A DNA stretch of 64,000 nucleotides from Leptidea sinapis (lineage: Eukaryota > Arthropoda > Insecta > Lepidoptera > Pieridae): positions 2,529,001 to 2,593,000 of the forward strand of contig NC_066312.1 of NCBI RefSeq assembly GCF_905404315.1, in the 5' to 3' direction. The notes under the pieces were generated by a model. The model was not told where the DNA came from and did no database searches. It worked only from the letters and a program-made list of their open reading frames with translations. The translations under genes were made by a program, and so were the position numbers. Positions 34,614-44,850 of the stretch are shown piece after piece. The first letter of the stretch is position 1. Each line of letters starts with the position of its first letter.

Positions 34614-35053
34614 ATACAAATTATTTAAGTTTTCTTTAGTGTTAATTCCGCCAATATTTGTCTTTAAAACAATTCGACACGTGTTTCGCCTCTACACGAG
34701 GCATCCTCAGGACGTGTTGTCTCGCCAAAATCTGGCACGAGACTGAATCAAATGAGCCGGAAGCCGCTCTTTTATACCCTCGCCCCATGAAATGACGCGC
34801 TGTGATTGGTCGGCTGTTGTGACGTATTACCCCCGGAAGAGACACGTAACAAAGGTGATGGGACTAAATTTGTTTGTTCATTCAACAATGTAAACATATT
34901 GTTATTTTTGTGTTTTATTATTTCTAATTGCTCTAACACATTTAAGCGAAATCCTTTTTCACATGTATGCAAAATATTAAAATTATTATTGTTTCCGAGT
35001 GAGTGACCTGTATCAATTAAATGTTTCGCGAAGTTTGATTTTTCGGGATGATT
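34614..35053. repeat. Palindrome left arm
   Basis: Reverse complement of 35183-35622; paired positions sum to 70236. Identical 66- and 67-codon frames occur on opposite strands of the two arms, which independently shows the identity. Confidence 0.9.
34676..34717 (-). ncRNA. Hammerhead-ribozyme-like motif, left arm
   Basis: Mirror copy of the motif at 35519-35560: CTGAGGA, a 5-bp stem GCCTC/GAGGC, then GAAA and ACGTGTC. Transcribed from the minus strand. Confidence 0.55.
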
Positions 35054-35188
35054 ATTCGTAAATGCGGCAATATGTTCCTTTAATCTAATTTCGAAATTTC
35101 GACCTGTTTGACCTATATATACCCCGTTACAAGTGTCACAACTTAGTTTATAAACGCCGGATTTTTCGGAATTATTTATCGGAATCAT
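34772..35188 (-). CDS. Penelope-like GIY-YIG endonuclease C-terminal part
   Basis: A 138-codon frame. The N-terminal half has GVYKLSCDTCNGVYIGQTGR (GIY/YIG motifs, then the conserved arginine in TGRNF) and RLKEHIAAF. The rest holds FAKHLIDTGHSLG and LNVLEQLEIIKHKNN, with the catalytic-region glutamate in EQLEI. This is the C-terminal endonuclease of Penelope-like retroelements, which nicks target DNA. The reverse transcriptase that should precede it is missing. The frame is open, but the element is truncated. Confidence 0.8.
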   Translation of the reverse strand: MIPINNSEKSGVYKLSCDTCNGVYIGQTGRNFEIRLKEHIAAFTNNHPEKSNFAKHLIDTGHSLGNNNNFNILHTCEKGFRLNVLEQLEIIKHKNNNMFTLLNEQTNLVPSPLLRVSSGGNTSQQPTNHSASFHGARV

Positions 35189-35622
35189 CCCGAAAAATCA
35201 AACTTCGCGAAACATTTAATTGATACAGGTCACTCACTCGGAAACAATAATAATTTTAATATTTTGCATACATGTGAAAAAGGATTTCGCTTAAATGTGT
35301 TAGAGCAATTAGAAATAATAAAACACAAAAATAACAATATGTTTACATTGTTGAATGAACAAACAAATTTAGTCCCATCACCTTTGTTACGTGTCTCTTC
35401 CGGGGGTAATACGTCACAACAGCCGACCAATCACAGCGCGTCATTTCATGGGGCGAGGGTATAAAAGAGCGGCTTCCGGCTCATTTGATTCAGTCTCGTG
35501 CCAGATTTTGGCGAGACAACACGTCCTGAGGATGCCTCGTGTAGAGGCGAAACACGTGTCGAATTGTTTTAAAGACAAATATTGGCGGAATTAACACTAA
35601 AGAAAACTTAAATAATTTGTAT
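35183..35622. repeat. Palindrome right arm
   Basis: Inverted copy of 34614-35053. It encodes on the plus strand the last 66 or so codons of the endonuclease frame and the terminal region. Confidence 0.9.
35519..35560 (+). ncRNA. Hammerhead-ribozyme-like motif, right arm
   Basis: CTGAGGA (35526-35532) fits the CUGANGA core. GCCTC/GAGGC with loop GTGTA forms stem II. GAAA is at 35549-35552. The following CACGTGTC gives a self-complementary ACAC/GTGT stem III ending in U-C at the expected cleavage point. Penelope-like elements are known to carry such minimal hammerheads in their terminal repeats. Activity is not shown. Confidence 0.55.
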
Positions 35623-36240
35623 GCCCAATATTATATTGTTCAAAAAATATAATGCCCATCTAACACGTCAGTTTTACTGCTGAATGTCTTGGCATCGCCA
35701 AAGCATAATTTAATTTTATGTGATTCCAACAGTGTTTTACGGGCTCTTTTGCGATTTCCCTTCAAATCAAAATCATATTTTCCTATTATAGTAGACATAA
35801 AAAGTAAAGTAAAAAGTTTAAAATATATACTTTGTTCTTTCTGGTCTTTATCTCAGGGACTCATGGGGTAAAGGGGCAGAAAGTAGCCAATTTAAAGGCA
35901 AAAATTATAGCGAAATTCAACAAATAATTCCTAACAAGTCATGGTTCTCTGTCATTAAACTTGATAAAATCATTACCACCATATTGATAAGAATGCGCCT
36001 TGGACACACCACTTGTCCGGCCCACCTTGCAAGGTTTCATTTTATAGATAGTCTATAATGTGAATGCAGACATGAGTTTGGAGATATGGATCACTTATTC
36101 TTTTCCTGTCCTGAATATGACCGAAATTCTTTTTTAGATAGTTTGATATCCATCTGTGTCGCTTTCCCCACTTCTATAAAAACCATTCTGAGTTCTGTTG
36201 ATCCCATATTGTATAGTATACTTTCTAGATATACTTAAAG

Positions 36241-36602
36241 CAATAATACTAAATTGCAAATAATGTGTAGTACCTAATATATTTTATCTAAAAATAATAG
36301 TTTTCATCTATTTTTTTTTTGTATATATTTATTTACCTACATTTATCTTAACCATATCAAATATCAAAATTCTTTTGTAACGTGATTCGTTTCCTTACCT
36401 TAAAATAAATAAAAACACTTTGAAGTAAAACATACAAGAAAACTTCCATTGTGAATCGATGAAAGAAAACTTGAAGCTGGCGGATGCATGAAATGTGCAA
36501 GCCTCCAAAATGGAGTGAAATTAAAAAAAAAAAGCATACGTCGAAGACGAAGTGGTTAAAATTCTCTTTGTATAATTCCTCTTTTCCCCTTTGCCTGTCC
36601 AG
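36241..36602. other. AT-rich sequence, nothing recognised
   Basis: A minus-strand open frame at 36357-36710 is Phe-rich, as expected from AT-rich shadow sequence. Confidence 0.35.
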
Positions 36603-36836
36603 ATGGACGAACAGAACCAAAAAAAAAACTCTTTGTTTAAATTTATGTTTATTGTATGGTGTATAAACTTTATTTGTAATGTGAATATTTATATTATTTG
36701 GAAGCAGCAAAAGGCAATAAAAATAATGAACCTATCAAGAGAGATAGAACTTGTTATGAATAAAGTCAAACCAAATAAACTAAAGCACAAAGAAGTACAC
36801 TCGAAAATGTTTACAGATAAAAAAATTATAATTTGA
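36603..36836 (+). CDS. Small hypothetical ORF with one membrane segment
   Basis: From the ATG at 36603 it encodes MDEQNQKKNSLFKFMFIVWC, a hydrophobic run to about residue 34, then a charged Lys-rich tail (SREIELVMNKVKPNKLKHKE), 77 residues in all. This N-out, single-pass, basic-tail layout is seen in small mitochondrial or ER proteins, but no family is recognised. An upstream ATG at 36591 adds four residues. Chance ORF is possible. Confidence 0.25.
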   Translation: MDEQNQKKNSLFKFMFIVWCINFICNVNIYIIWKQQKAIKIMNLSREIELVMNKVKPNKLKHKEVHSKMFTDKKIII

Positions 36837-37014
36837 AGGAATGAAGAAGTAAACCCAGACCTTATGGTGAATCAAAGAAATAAGGAAAGGTGTTTCTATC
36901 TGCTCAATCTTATGAAAACAATGAAGGTTATGTACTTTAGCATAGAAAAACAGAAATCTGGTTAGCTGTCAGAAAGAGATGAAAAGTAGTATTTAAAAAT
37001 AAAATGGTTTGATA

Positions 37015-37330
37015 TCATAGGGTCCTGTTCGCTCTGTAATGGGGTGGCCATGTAGCACATGAAATATATTATGTTGGCTCTTTGGGGAAGTTCCTAAAAT
37101 ACGTCACACTTAAATCAGCTTTTTTTGACTTGCACTTTCTGTGACTCCCCCTAGAAGTATTTCGTCAAAAAACGCCGCTAGAGTCGTGCCACAACGATCA
37201 TGTCAAAAAATAATAAAAGGCACCCTCACACCCAGTCCACCCTTGTCACACTCAGCCAGACCCCTCCCCAGCCCCTGGTATGCGAACATATTTTATGAAC
37301 GGCCCCTTAGCAAGTGGAAAGATGCAGAAT
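37015..37330. mobile_element. Probable MITE or DNA-repeat relic
   Basis: GGGGTGGCCATGTAGCACATG near the left, GACTCCCCCTAGAAGTATTTCG in the middle and ATGAACGGCCCCTTAG near the right recall a conserved lepidopteran DNA repeat. Terminal repeats were not resolved. Confidence 0.35.
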
Positions 37331-38221
37331 GATGTAATAATATCATACCAGCAGCTGGAAAAAAAATAGTCAATAGCTAAATACACAAAAATGCATCATA
37401 CTTGACCCTACAACAAAAGGTGTCCTTATGCAAGAAGTCATCATGTGGATATAATTCTGCAATTCGATTGACAGAAGGTATGATTTATGTAAAAATGACA
37501 AACACCTAGCTTTTGAAGTGTGTTGAAAATAACCGATGCAGTTGGAATTCTGTTTACTTTAACACCTCACTGCATTATTCTGATTTAATATTAACATCAA
37601 ACAAAGTATGACATATGGCAGATTGACAAAATGATTGAAGTTTATATGACACATTAAAATTGTGAATTCAAAGCAAAGAGTTTCAAGTCTAACCAACATT
37701 TTAACAATACGAAAATTTGCCTGTTATATAATATAAGGGCTGCCAAGACTAGTTATATAAACCTAATATAAACTTTTTCAAATGAAAAACATGTTATTTT
37801 GTATGTTTTCCATTAAATTTCCTTATTTTTCTAATGCCATTTATTTACTAATTTCTGGTGACTGCTGTGGTCTGCCTCACCGAGACAAATGAATAATTTA
37901 TACAAAATTTCCTATGAACATTTTAAATATTCTTACATTACAATAATTATTTTGTTGTTCCCTGTTCTTCTAATGGAATAATGTCACAGCAGAACTGATA
38001 AACTCTGCATCAATAAATTAATTTTTAGAATTATTCATACAGAAATAATAATTGAAATTAAAAAAATAAGGGTCATGAATCAAAATAACAACTATCTAAT
38101 CTCTCAAGTTCGATCAAACTGCATTTCATTTCCATTACATTAGCAGCAAAAATTGTCTGTGTTCAGGATAAATTTTCCACTCCTTACTGTGATGTTGTAA
38201 TCTTTTTATTTTGTGGTTTTT
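37331..38221. other. AT-rich sequence, nothing recognised
   Basis: No exon, RNA gene or repeat family recognised. Confidence 0.4.
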
Positions 38222-38318
38222 TAAAATCCAAGATGGCCGCTGCGCAATATTATGGATATCGTATCGGAGGTTCTGGAGGGTGCAGAGAACAAATTTGGGA
38301 TTGTTTTTTAAATCCAGT
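38222..38318 (+). repeat. Solitary satellite monomer
   Basis: AAATCCAAGATGGCCGCTGC, then GGATATCGTATCGGAGGTTC and GAGGGTGCAGAGAACAA. It matches one unit of the array at 52912-54558 apart from a deletion of about 12 bases after the GCCGC segment. AAATCC stands at both ends. Confidence 0.8.
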
Positions 38319-38879
38319 GTCTATGCATGACATTCTTATCCAAGAAGAGAGAGGGGGAGATTGAGACCGTTTGAGATAGACTGAGAACTACTAGACTACT
38401 AGTGTTATATCGTGCAGGTATAGCGCGTGGCAGCGAGTAATTAGAACATCTATTAATTTTTAATATTGACAAATAACATTTGGTTTAGAGAACAGATTAA
38501 GATAAGTGATATAAACGAGATTTAAAAATTAGTTTTCTAAAGAAGTTTCACTTCTCACATGTGTACTTTGTATGCACACCATTTTTTTTATTCATTCAAT
38601 ATTGTTTGACCAGAACATATTACAATAGGTAATGCCTATACCGTTGCCTGACATATTTTTAAGAGTATGTATGCCACATACAGCCATGCCCATGTTTAGG
38701 TAAAACATTGTTTTCTCATGTAGGTACTATAATTTTAGTGTGGTTGAGAAAAAAACTTGAACATAACTTGTATAATATATACATTGTATAATATACTTTA
38801 TGTACATTGAACATGATAGTAGTACTTTTTTAAATGTATAAAAAATAATAGTATTATTTCGTATTATTAACCTTTCCTT

Positions 38880-38975
38880 GCTGTTTTTTTACATGACAGG
38901 GCGCAAACGATCAAGAGGCTCACGTGATGGAAAATGCAACTACTGTCCCATTGTTGTCATTACCTCCATTTTCTT
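38880..38975 (-). mobile_element. LINE 3'-end fragment (relative of 42905-43160)
   Basis: AAGAGGCTCACGTGATGG ... GCAACTACTGTCCCAT is shared with AAGAGGCTCACGTGAGGGGA ... GCAACTGCCCAT at 42932-42972. Inverted 3' tail; no coding region left. Confidence 0.45.
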
Positions 38976-39034
38976 CTATGTAATGCCAGCCCTTGAGATG
39001 CTAGAGAGGCACTAGCTAATCAGCGACTGCTAGT

Positions 39035-39600
39035 AAGGTTTCCGTCAGGGTCGCTCAGCTGGTGATTTTCTTGCATACCACACCCATAAAGGGGTTGGGC
39101 GTAAGCGGTTGTTAATGGGTCTCTAGCTTTTTGGCGAACGGAGCATCAACGGTGCATGCTCCGACTTAAAACCCTTAAGCGCTAGTGTCCCGCATGGCTG
39201 CGTGCTATCACATACACTGTTTCTTCTGCACATCAATGATGCAAACGACAGGACAGAGTATGTTTCCTACACCGGCTGTGCCAACATATCCCGGGATAGC
39301 GTCGACAAGAACCGGAACAAACTAGTATCTGAAATCGAGACTAATCTTTGCAAAGTCTCGGAATGGGGCCTACAAAATTTAGTCCAATTCAAGCACAAGA
39401 AAATACAAGTTTGTGCGTTCACCGCTTAAGAGAAGGCCCAACTGGCTTCCAAAAAACTTGGTGTACTCAGTAGAGCTTGGTGTACTAAGTAAGACAGGGC
39501 GTATATAGGGCGCAAATTCGGCCTCACATGGAGTACTGTTCTCACCTGTGGGTGGGCAATCCCCAGTACCAGCTTCTTCCATCCCGAAAAAGTCTTTTTT
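39035..39600 (+). mobile_element. CR1/Jockey-type LINE RT fragment, old (family C relative)
   Basis: VPHGCVLSHTLFLLHINDAN, the decayed YADD region, then KVSEWGLQNLVQFKHKKIQV and CAFTA are diverged versions of the intact family C protein at 51600-52137. The stop at 39427 and later frameshifts end it. It finishes near 39595 before a T run. Confidence 0.65.
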
Positions 39601-40039
39601 TTATTCCTCAGGTATATATTTTTTTTCCATACGGAATGATAGAAAACTTAAATTTGAACTTGAATTTTTAATTATGTTTTGAAAATTTTACTGATTTTCA
39701 GTTGTTATTTTATGCACCTTCACTTTCATTTTTTGGTCTATATTGGACTAATAACAATATTTCCACAATCTAAAAAAACATTCGTTCCTGACCTTTACCT
39801 TATGATTATACTTAGATACTTTAAACATTATTAAGAATATATTACGAGGTAACAGCTAAAAGATCAGGACCTTAGCACAAAGATGGTATCAGATAGTCGG
39901 TATCGACTACATTGTCCCATAACAATATACCATACCACAAAATGTTGTGAAAATAACTTATGTAAATTAGCCGAGACATATCTATGTCAGTTTTCATGTA
40001 TTCTTATAAAATAAACGTATTAATAACAATTTAATTGCT
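39601..40039. other. AT-rich sequence, nothing recognised
   Basis: No recognisable feature. Confidence 0.4.
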
Positions 40040-40320
40040 TTATTAATTTCCCGCTTGAAAAATTTAATTATTCGGAAAGTTATTGGTTTTACCCAGTTTG
40101 TCGATAATCGAGTTTTCATCAGACCTGACGTTTTAGGTCCTAGGGTCCCTAACTATTCCCGATGGTGTCCGTCTGTCTGTATGTGTGTATGTGTATGGAT
40201 GTATCCATCGACTTTTGGCTCGACCGATTTCATCGCGGTTGGCGCTATTCGAAAGGACTCGACCAAACATAAATTTTGAATACAATTCGGGTCGGTATAT
40301 TTTGAGAAATCTCAAAACAA
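40040..40320. repeat. Interspersed repeat fragment
   Basis: GTCCGTCTGTCTGTATGTG followed by ATCGACTTTTGGCTCGACCG and a TTTGAGAAATCTC end recalls a lepidopteran non-coding repeat. No terminal structure resolved. Confidence 0.35.
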
Positions 40321-40762
40321 GTACGATTAACTGCGTGAAAATTGGCGGTTTAAAAATTAATATAATAGAGTTTTATTTAATTTTTATCAGACTTTTGAGC
40401 TCGTACACTTTGAAGTGTTTAGATATAGAATTAGAGGGAAGTTGCAGGGATGGCTATTAGGGTCCACCGTTTTCCTAATTTCCGTAAATGCCGTTTTTTA
40501 TGATTTTGTGTTCTACCATATTATGCACTGACTCTATCAAACTTTGGTGTACACATGATTAGCTGTACTAAACAGAAAACGTCTATCTTCCTAATACCAT
40601 GCAACTTTTCCAGAAGGACAGAAAAATCCGTGTTTGCGAGTAAGGGAAGTATTATTGCAGCGCTTAAAAAGTAGCCACTTACTGACTTTGTTACTAATAA
40701 CATGTACTCTTTATATATTCTTTGCTAATAGCTTAATAAGCTAATATTAAAGATTATTCTAA

Positions 40763-41122
40763 GCTGCGTTCCAAATAGATACCGCAGGCGTAGTAAATGC
40801 GGCAACTAATACTGCGCCCAAGTGGGCGTACTTGAGCTAGTCTCGAACATTGTGTGAAGTTGATGAGCCACATGTTTTGTTAAACTTTGCTAATAATTGA
40901 AACCTAAATGCTGGGCTGCGTAGTACAAGAAATAAGAAAAATACTGGGATCGCAGATACTGATCTGCGATCTATTATCTATTTATCTCTATCTAGTAAGT
41001 ATTTTGTATTTTATTAATATCAATGTAAAATTCGAAAGATGCCACGCGCACAAGCGTGTAATAGTTTCTGTAATAAAAAAATATAGTTCTTAGGTAGTGC
41101 GGTATCTAATTGGAGCGCAACG
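40763..41122. mobile_element. TIR-bounded MITE, about 360 bp
   Basis: GCTGCGTTCCAAATAGATACCGCA at the left. On the other strand the right end reads TTGCGCTCCAATTAGATACCGCA. The TCCAAnTAGATACCGCA core is shared. The short frame MPRAQACNSFCNKKI near 41041 recalls the start of a THAP domain but is too brief to be sure. Target duplication not resolved. Confidence 0.6.
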
Positions 41123-41599
41123 GAGCACCAACTCTTAATAAGTATAAGATATAATGTACAATATACATAGCTACTATTTATAACAATCTACAAATACGAC
41201 ATGATAAGAACTTGAATAAACTCTAATTAATAACAATATTTAAAATGAAATTAGGTGAAGGTTAGAAAGTGTGGTTTTGGTATTACTTATGTACATATTT
41301 AAATTATTTGACGCATCTACGAGTAGGATATTCTTGCGTTACATTATCTCTATTACCTACACGTTTTCATGGAAGAGGAGAATTAAAGACTACGGGTTAC
41401 CTAAAGTATTATCCTATAGAGAGTGATGAGGGTGGGTCATTTGAAGGTAGATCATGGGATAAGTGAATTACCGGATACGGTTACGGAGTGCCATATGGCG
41501 ACGGAGGAACGAAATCTATTCATATAAATACAATCGGAGTATCTGTTTGTAAAATTGAAATAATCGTTTTTTACTACACGTATATGAATACATATACGG
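41123..41599. other. Unassigned sequence
   Basis: A GC-richer stretch at 41320-41520 (ACACGTTTTCATGGAAGAGG, then GGGTGGGTCATTTGAAGG) has an open frame of 65 codons that I do not recognise; likely an old repeat. Confidence 0.35.
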
Positions 41600-41851
41600 T
41601 ACATTATACACCAAAAATAACTTTTTTTTTTTACAGTTTGTCTGTCTGTCTGTTTATTCCGGCTAATCTCTGAAACGGCTGGACTGATTTTGACGGGTCT
41701 TCTATTGGGAGGTAGCTGATGTAATGAGGAGTAACTTAGACTACGTTTATTTCAGTCAAATATAGTAATGCTGCAATGTCCAAGAAACGGTCTAACTCTA
41801 AAATATATATATATGGTAAAACAACGTTTGACGGGTCAGCAGGGTAATAAT
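41600..41851 (+). mobile_element. Helitron-like relic, 3' end
   Basis: Contains GAAACGGCTGGACTGATTTTG and AGGTAGCTGATGTAATGAGG, and ends AAACAACGTTTGACGGGTCAGCAGG. This is a mutated form of the Helitron end ACGTTTGCCGGGTCAGCTAG at 6907. Confidence 0.5.
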
Positions 41852-41969
41852 ACTCGAGCAGCCTATTAGAAAATATTGGATAAGGCCTACATTCACCAGG
41901 GGCCCTTAATGGAAAACTGTATATAAATATATTATAATGTAATGTTACAATTGTATAATATAATAATAC

Positions 41970-42370
41970 TAGCTGACCCAGAAAACCTTGTATTGCCGTA
42001 TAAAGGAATAAAAAAAAATCAATATTTAAAATTTTTGGGGTATAAAAAATAGATGACGACCGAAATCTCAGACCTACCAAATATATCGTACATAAATTTT
42101 ATCGCACTAAAATTATTACTGTATTCTATTGAAAACTTATAGTGGATCTGTGGATGGAACAGATTAAAATCGTGATACAAAAATTGTATGTATTTTTCAA
42201 TGCTGAGTCATAATAAAATGAAAATATTTTTTTTTGTCAATAATAATAAGTAAAAAAATTTTGGAGGTGGGTCGTACTTACCATATAGGGATATGAAAAA
42301 TTCTAAGACCTACCTGATAGGCACAGAGAATATCCTACAAATCCGTTTAGCCGTATCGGAGGAATAACAA
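41970..42370 (-). mobile_element. Helitron-like relic, inverted
   Basis: ACTAGCTGACCCAGAAAACC is the inverted 3' terminus. TTTGGGGTATAAAAAATAGATG, CTCAGACCTACC and TTAGCCGTATCGGAGG follow in the order typical of these repeats. The 5' end was not found. Confidence 0.5.
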
Positions 42371-42904
42371 ACACCGCGGAATATTTTTTTAATATATTAC
42401 GCACTTGAAAGCTACACTAACATTAAAACTTAAAAAAAAATACGGTATTATCCAAATAATTTTTTCTAGAAAACAAGTAATCCAACAAAATTAGGCATTT
42501 CTTATTGAAATGAAGGATAAAAAAATAATAAACTATTTAAAAGTTATTACGGAACACTTTCTTTTCGTTACTAATTAAAATTTAATAATATAATACAGTA
42601 ATACTCACTCAAAAAGAAAATATGGCGCAGTTACTTCCCGCAGAATACAGGAATCAACCGCTCCTAACGTGGTCAACCGCGTTACTGGGAGTGGGTTGTC
42701 AGAACCCGTGATACATAGCCTCATATGGCTATTTCACATTGGGCGACAAAGGAGTAAAGCGATATCGTGGCAATAACAGATTTATACGTTTTATTGAGAA
42801 TTATTTTCGCACTGCATCGTTATCTTTATAAATAACGTTGCCGACAGTTATGTCGTGCCGATTTCGACGGACTCAGTGCGGGTTCGTTCCCACATTTAAA
42901 CGAG
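42371..42904. other. AT-rich sequence with a GC-richer patch
   Basis: GTGCGGGTTCGTTCCCAC at 42876-42893 recalls a weak polymerase III B box, but no A box is found. Otherwise nothing recognised. Confidence 0.35.
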
Positions 42905-43160
42905 ACATTTTTTTTGTGGGGGTAACAGGCAAGAGGCTCACGTGAGGGGAAATGGTGAAGCAACTGCCCATGAAGATCAGCAACACCAAGGGTCTATATG
43001 ATCAATGGCTGGCCGGCCTTTACATTAGGAGTATACTCTAAGGTCTACTTTAGGTATGCTCTAAGATGCCTAAGTTGTATCGATTCGGAGAAACTGCAAC
43101 CGGTAATAATTGGTATCACAAAGTGGCTGTGCGAGGCAAGAAGTTCTTTGCAAAACGTAC
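42905..43160 (-). mobile_element. LINE 3' end (family J)
   Basis: Inverted 3' tail (TAACAGGCAAGAGGCTCACG) followed by coding-like sequence corresponding to GTGGCTGTGCGAGGCAAGAAG on the plus strand. Its coding end is broken by the family C insertion that begins at 43163. Confidence 0.5.
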
Positions 43161-43162
43161 GA

Positions 43163-43955
43163 TTTTTTTTTTTATGGAATAGGAGGACAAACGAGCGTAC
43201 GGGTGTTAAGTGATCACCGCCGCCCACATTCTCTTGCAACACCAGAGGAATCACAAGTGCGATGCCGGCCTTTAAGGAAGGTGTACGCGCTTTTTTTGAA
43301 GGTACCCATGTCGTATCGTCCCGGAAACACCGCACAAGGAAGCTCATTCCACAGCTTTGTAGTATGTGGAAGAAAGCTCCTTGAAAACCGCACTGTGGAG
43401 GACCGCCACACATCCAGATGGTGGGGATGATATCCTAACTTGTGGCGTGTCGTGCGAAGGTGGAATTCGGCGGCAGGAATCAGGTTAAACAGCTCTTCGG
43501 AACACTCCCCGTGATAAATACAGTATAAGACACACAATGAAGCGACGTCTCTACGCAACGCCAAGTGATCCAGCCGTTCACACAGCACTGGGTCCCCGAC
43601 AATTCGAGCTGCTCTGCGTTGCACGCGGTCAAATAGATCGAGCTGATACTGGGGTGCACCAGACCAGAGATGACAGCAATACTCCATATGTGGCCGGACC
43701 TGCGCTTTGTACAGCGCTAGAATGTGGGCCGGCTTAAAGTATTGCCGTGCTCTATTAATGACGCCCAATTTCTTTAAAGCCAATTTGTCTTTGCCCTCCA
43801 GATGGCCACGAAATGGGCAATCGCTTGAGATTTCGAGACCCAGTATTCCGATACTAGGCGAGGCGTTCAGGGAAGTGTTGTCGAAGAGCGGTGATACGAC
43901 AAATGGGGGTTTTTTAGTGGTAAACGAGCACACTTGAGTCTTCTGGGGGTTAAAT
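43163..43955 (-). mobile_element. CR1/Jockey-type LINE, 5'-truncated (family C)
   Basis: An uninterrupted 239-codon frame (43214-43933) spans CSFTTKKPPFVVSPLFDN, ALYKAQVRPHMEYCCHLWSG, CSEELFNLIPAAEFHLRTTR and SFLPHTTKLWNELPCAVFPG, to the RECGRR end. The 3' tail ends in a T run on the plus strand at 43163. This is the best-preserved copy of the family C C-terminus. It lacks RT motifs, so it is inactive. Confidence 0.8.
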
Positions 43956-44344
43956 TAATGCCAGACTTTCGACAGAATTTCGTCACATAGCTGCAGGCGG
44001 TGGCTTGTATACAATATATTACTTAATTATTTAAGCCGCGTAAAAGGCAGCAACACTCCTGTGATTTACGCACACATCCACCTATAAATGCAATTAAATA
44101 TTGTCTAACAGCTATTAAATTATATAGCGCTACATTCTTAGCTTTTGTTGGTGCATCGTACACCAAGCTGACGATTTAATATCATCGTGTGTCCTGTCGT
44201 TATATCGTCGTGTAATATAAAAACGGAGTATGGCACAACGCTGTCCTATTTGCACAAATTTTTGCATATTTTTAAATTCAATGTATTTTGATTTGTTGAT
44301 ATAATGCGAGTGTCTCGTGTTATAATCAAATTCAATGTAAATGA
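43956..44344. other. AT-rich sequence between LINE copies
   Basis: No recognisable feature. The start, at 43960-44010, may be further decayed LINE sequence. Confidence 0.35.
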
Positions 44345-44850
44345 AGTCTGTCGTATCGTACATTATCAGCTCGATCCATTTGACCGCGTGCATCGGAGAG
44401 CAGTTCGAATTGTCGGGGACACAGTGCTCTGTGAACGGTTGGATCACTTGACGTTGCGTAGAGACGTCGCTTTGCTTGTGTGTCTTCTACTGCATTTATC
44501 ACGGGAGCTATGAAGAGCTGTTTAACATGATTCCTGCCGCCGAATTCCACCTTCGCACGACACGCCACAAGTAAGGAAAACATCCCCACCATTTCGATGT
44601 GTGGTGGTCCTCTACAGTGCAGTTTTCAAGGAGCTTTCTTCCACGTACTACAAAGCTGTGGAATGAGCTTCCTTGTGCAGTGTTTCCGGGGCGATACGAC
44701 AAGGATACCTTCAAAAAAAGCGCGTACACCTTTCTTAAAGACTGGCAACGCTCCTGTGATTCCTCTGGTGTTGCAAGAGAATGTGGGCGGCGGTGATCAC
44801 TTAACACCAGGTGACCCGTATGCTCGTTTGTCCTCCTATTCCATAAAAAA
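44345..44850 (+). mobile_element. CR1/Jockey-type LINE 3' end (family C)
   Basis: YQLDPFDRVHRRAVRIVGD, then frame-shifted SRSFLPRTTKLWNELPCAVF, and the tail CTCGTTTGTCCTCCTATTCC plus an A run near 44850. Opposite in orientation to the copy at 43163-43955. Confidence 0.75.

Larger units (their letters stand above)
34577..35620. mobile_element. Penelope-like element insertion forming a near-complete palindrome
   Basis: Arms 34614-35053 and 35183-35622 are, as far as I can read, perfect 440-bp reverse complements around a 129-bp unique spacer. The insert is flanked by a 12-bp duplication ATGCCCAATATT (34565-34576 and 35621-35632). The left copy extends about 30 bases further, to 34585, than the right one. 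Both arms carry the C-terminal end of a GIY-YIG endonuclease and the element's terminal region with a hammerhead-like motif. The reverse transcriptase is absent. Confidence 0.85.
32860..36240 (+). mobile_element. I-type LINE, deleted and interrupted
   Basis: The endonuclease starts near 33010 (LQWNCRGAVSKKSEIIYF, LYALSETWLNPGSPF), decays by 33330, and passes through a deletion to RT at 33640 (MLQYADDLVLYAMG, with the catalytic YADD). RT C-terminal parts follow (SILDYGTFLLEPCNLAGVRK, SKAMRIITGSM). At 34500 HHIYTDASKHNLEDF is an RNase H start, which is why I place it in the I group. The RNase H frame is cut at 34576 by a Penelope-like insertion and resumes at 35621 (LILCDSNSVLRALLRF). The zinc-finger-like C-terminus ECRHEFGDMDHLFFSCPEYD ends near 36236. 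Stops throughout. Confidence 0.75.

Noticed and set aside
34806..35430. Two separate 66-codon proteins on opposite strands
   Set aside because: They are the antisense of the endonuclease frame in the two palindrome arms.
36357..36710. Phe-rich 117-codon minus-strand ORF
   Set aside because: Composition is what AT-rich non-coding DNA gives; it overlaps the better plus-strand candidate.
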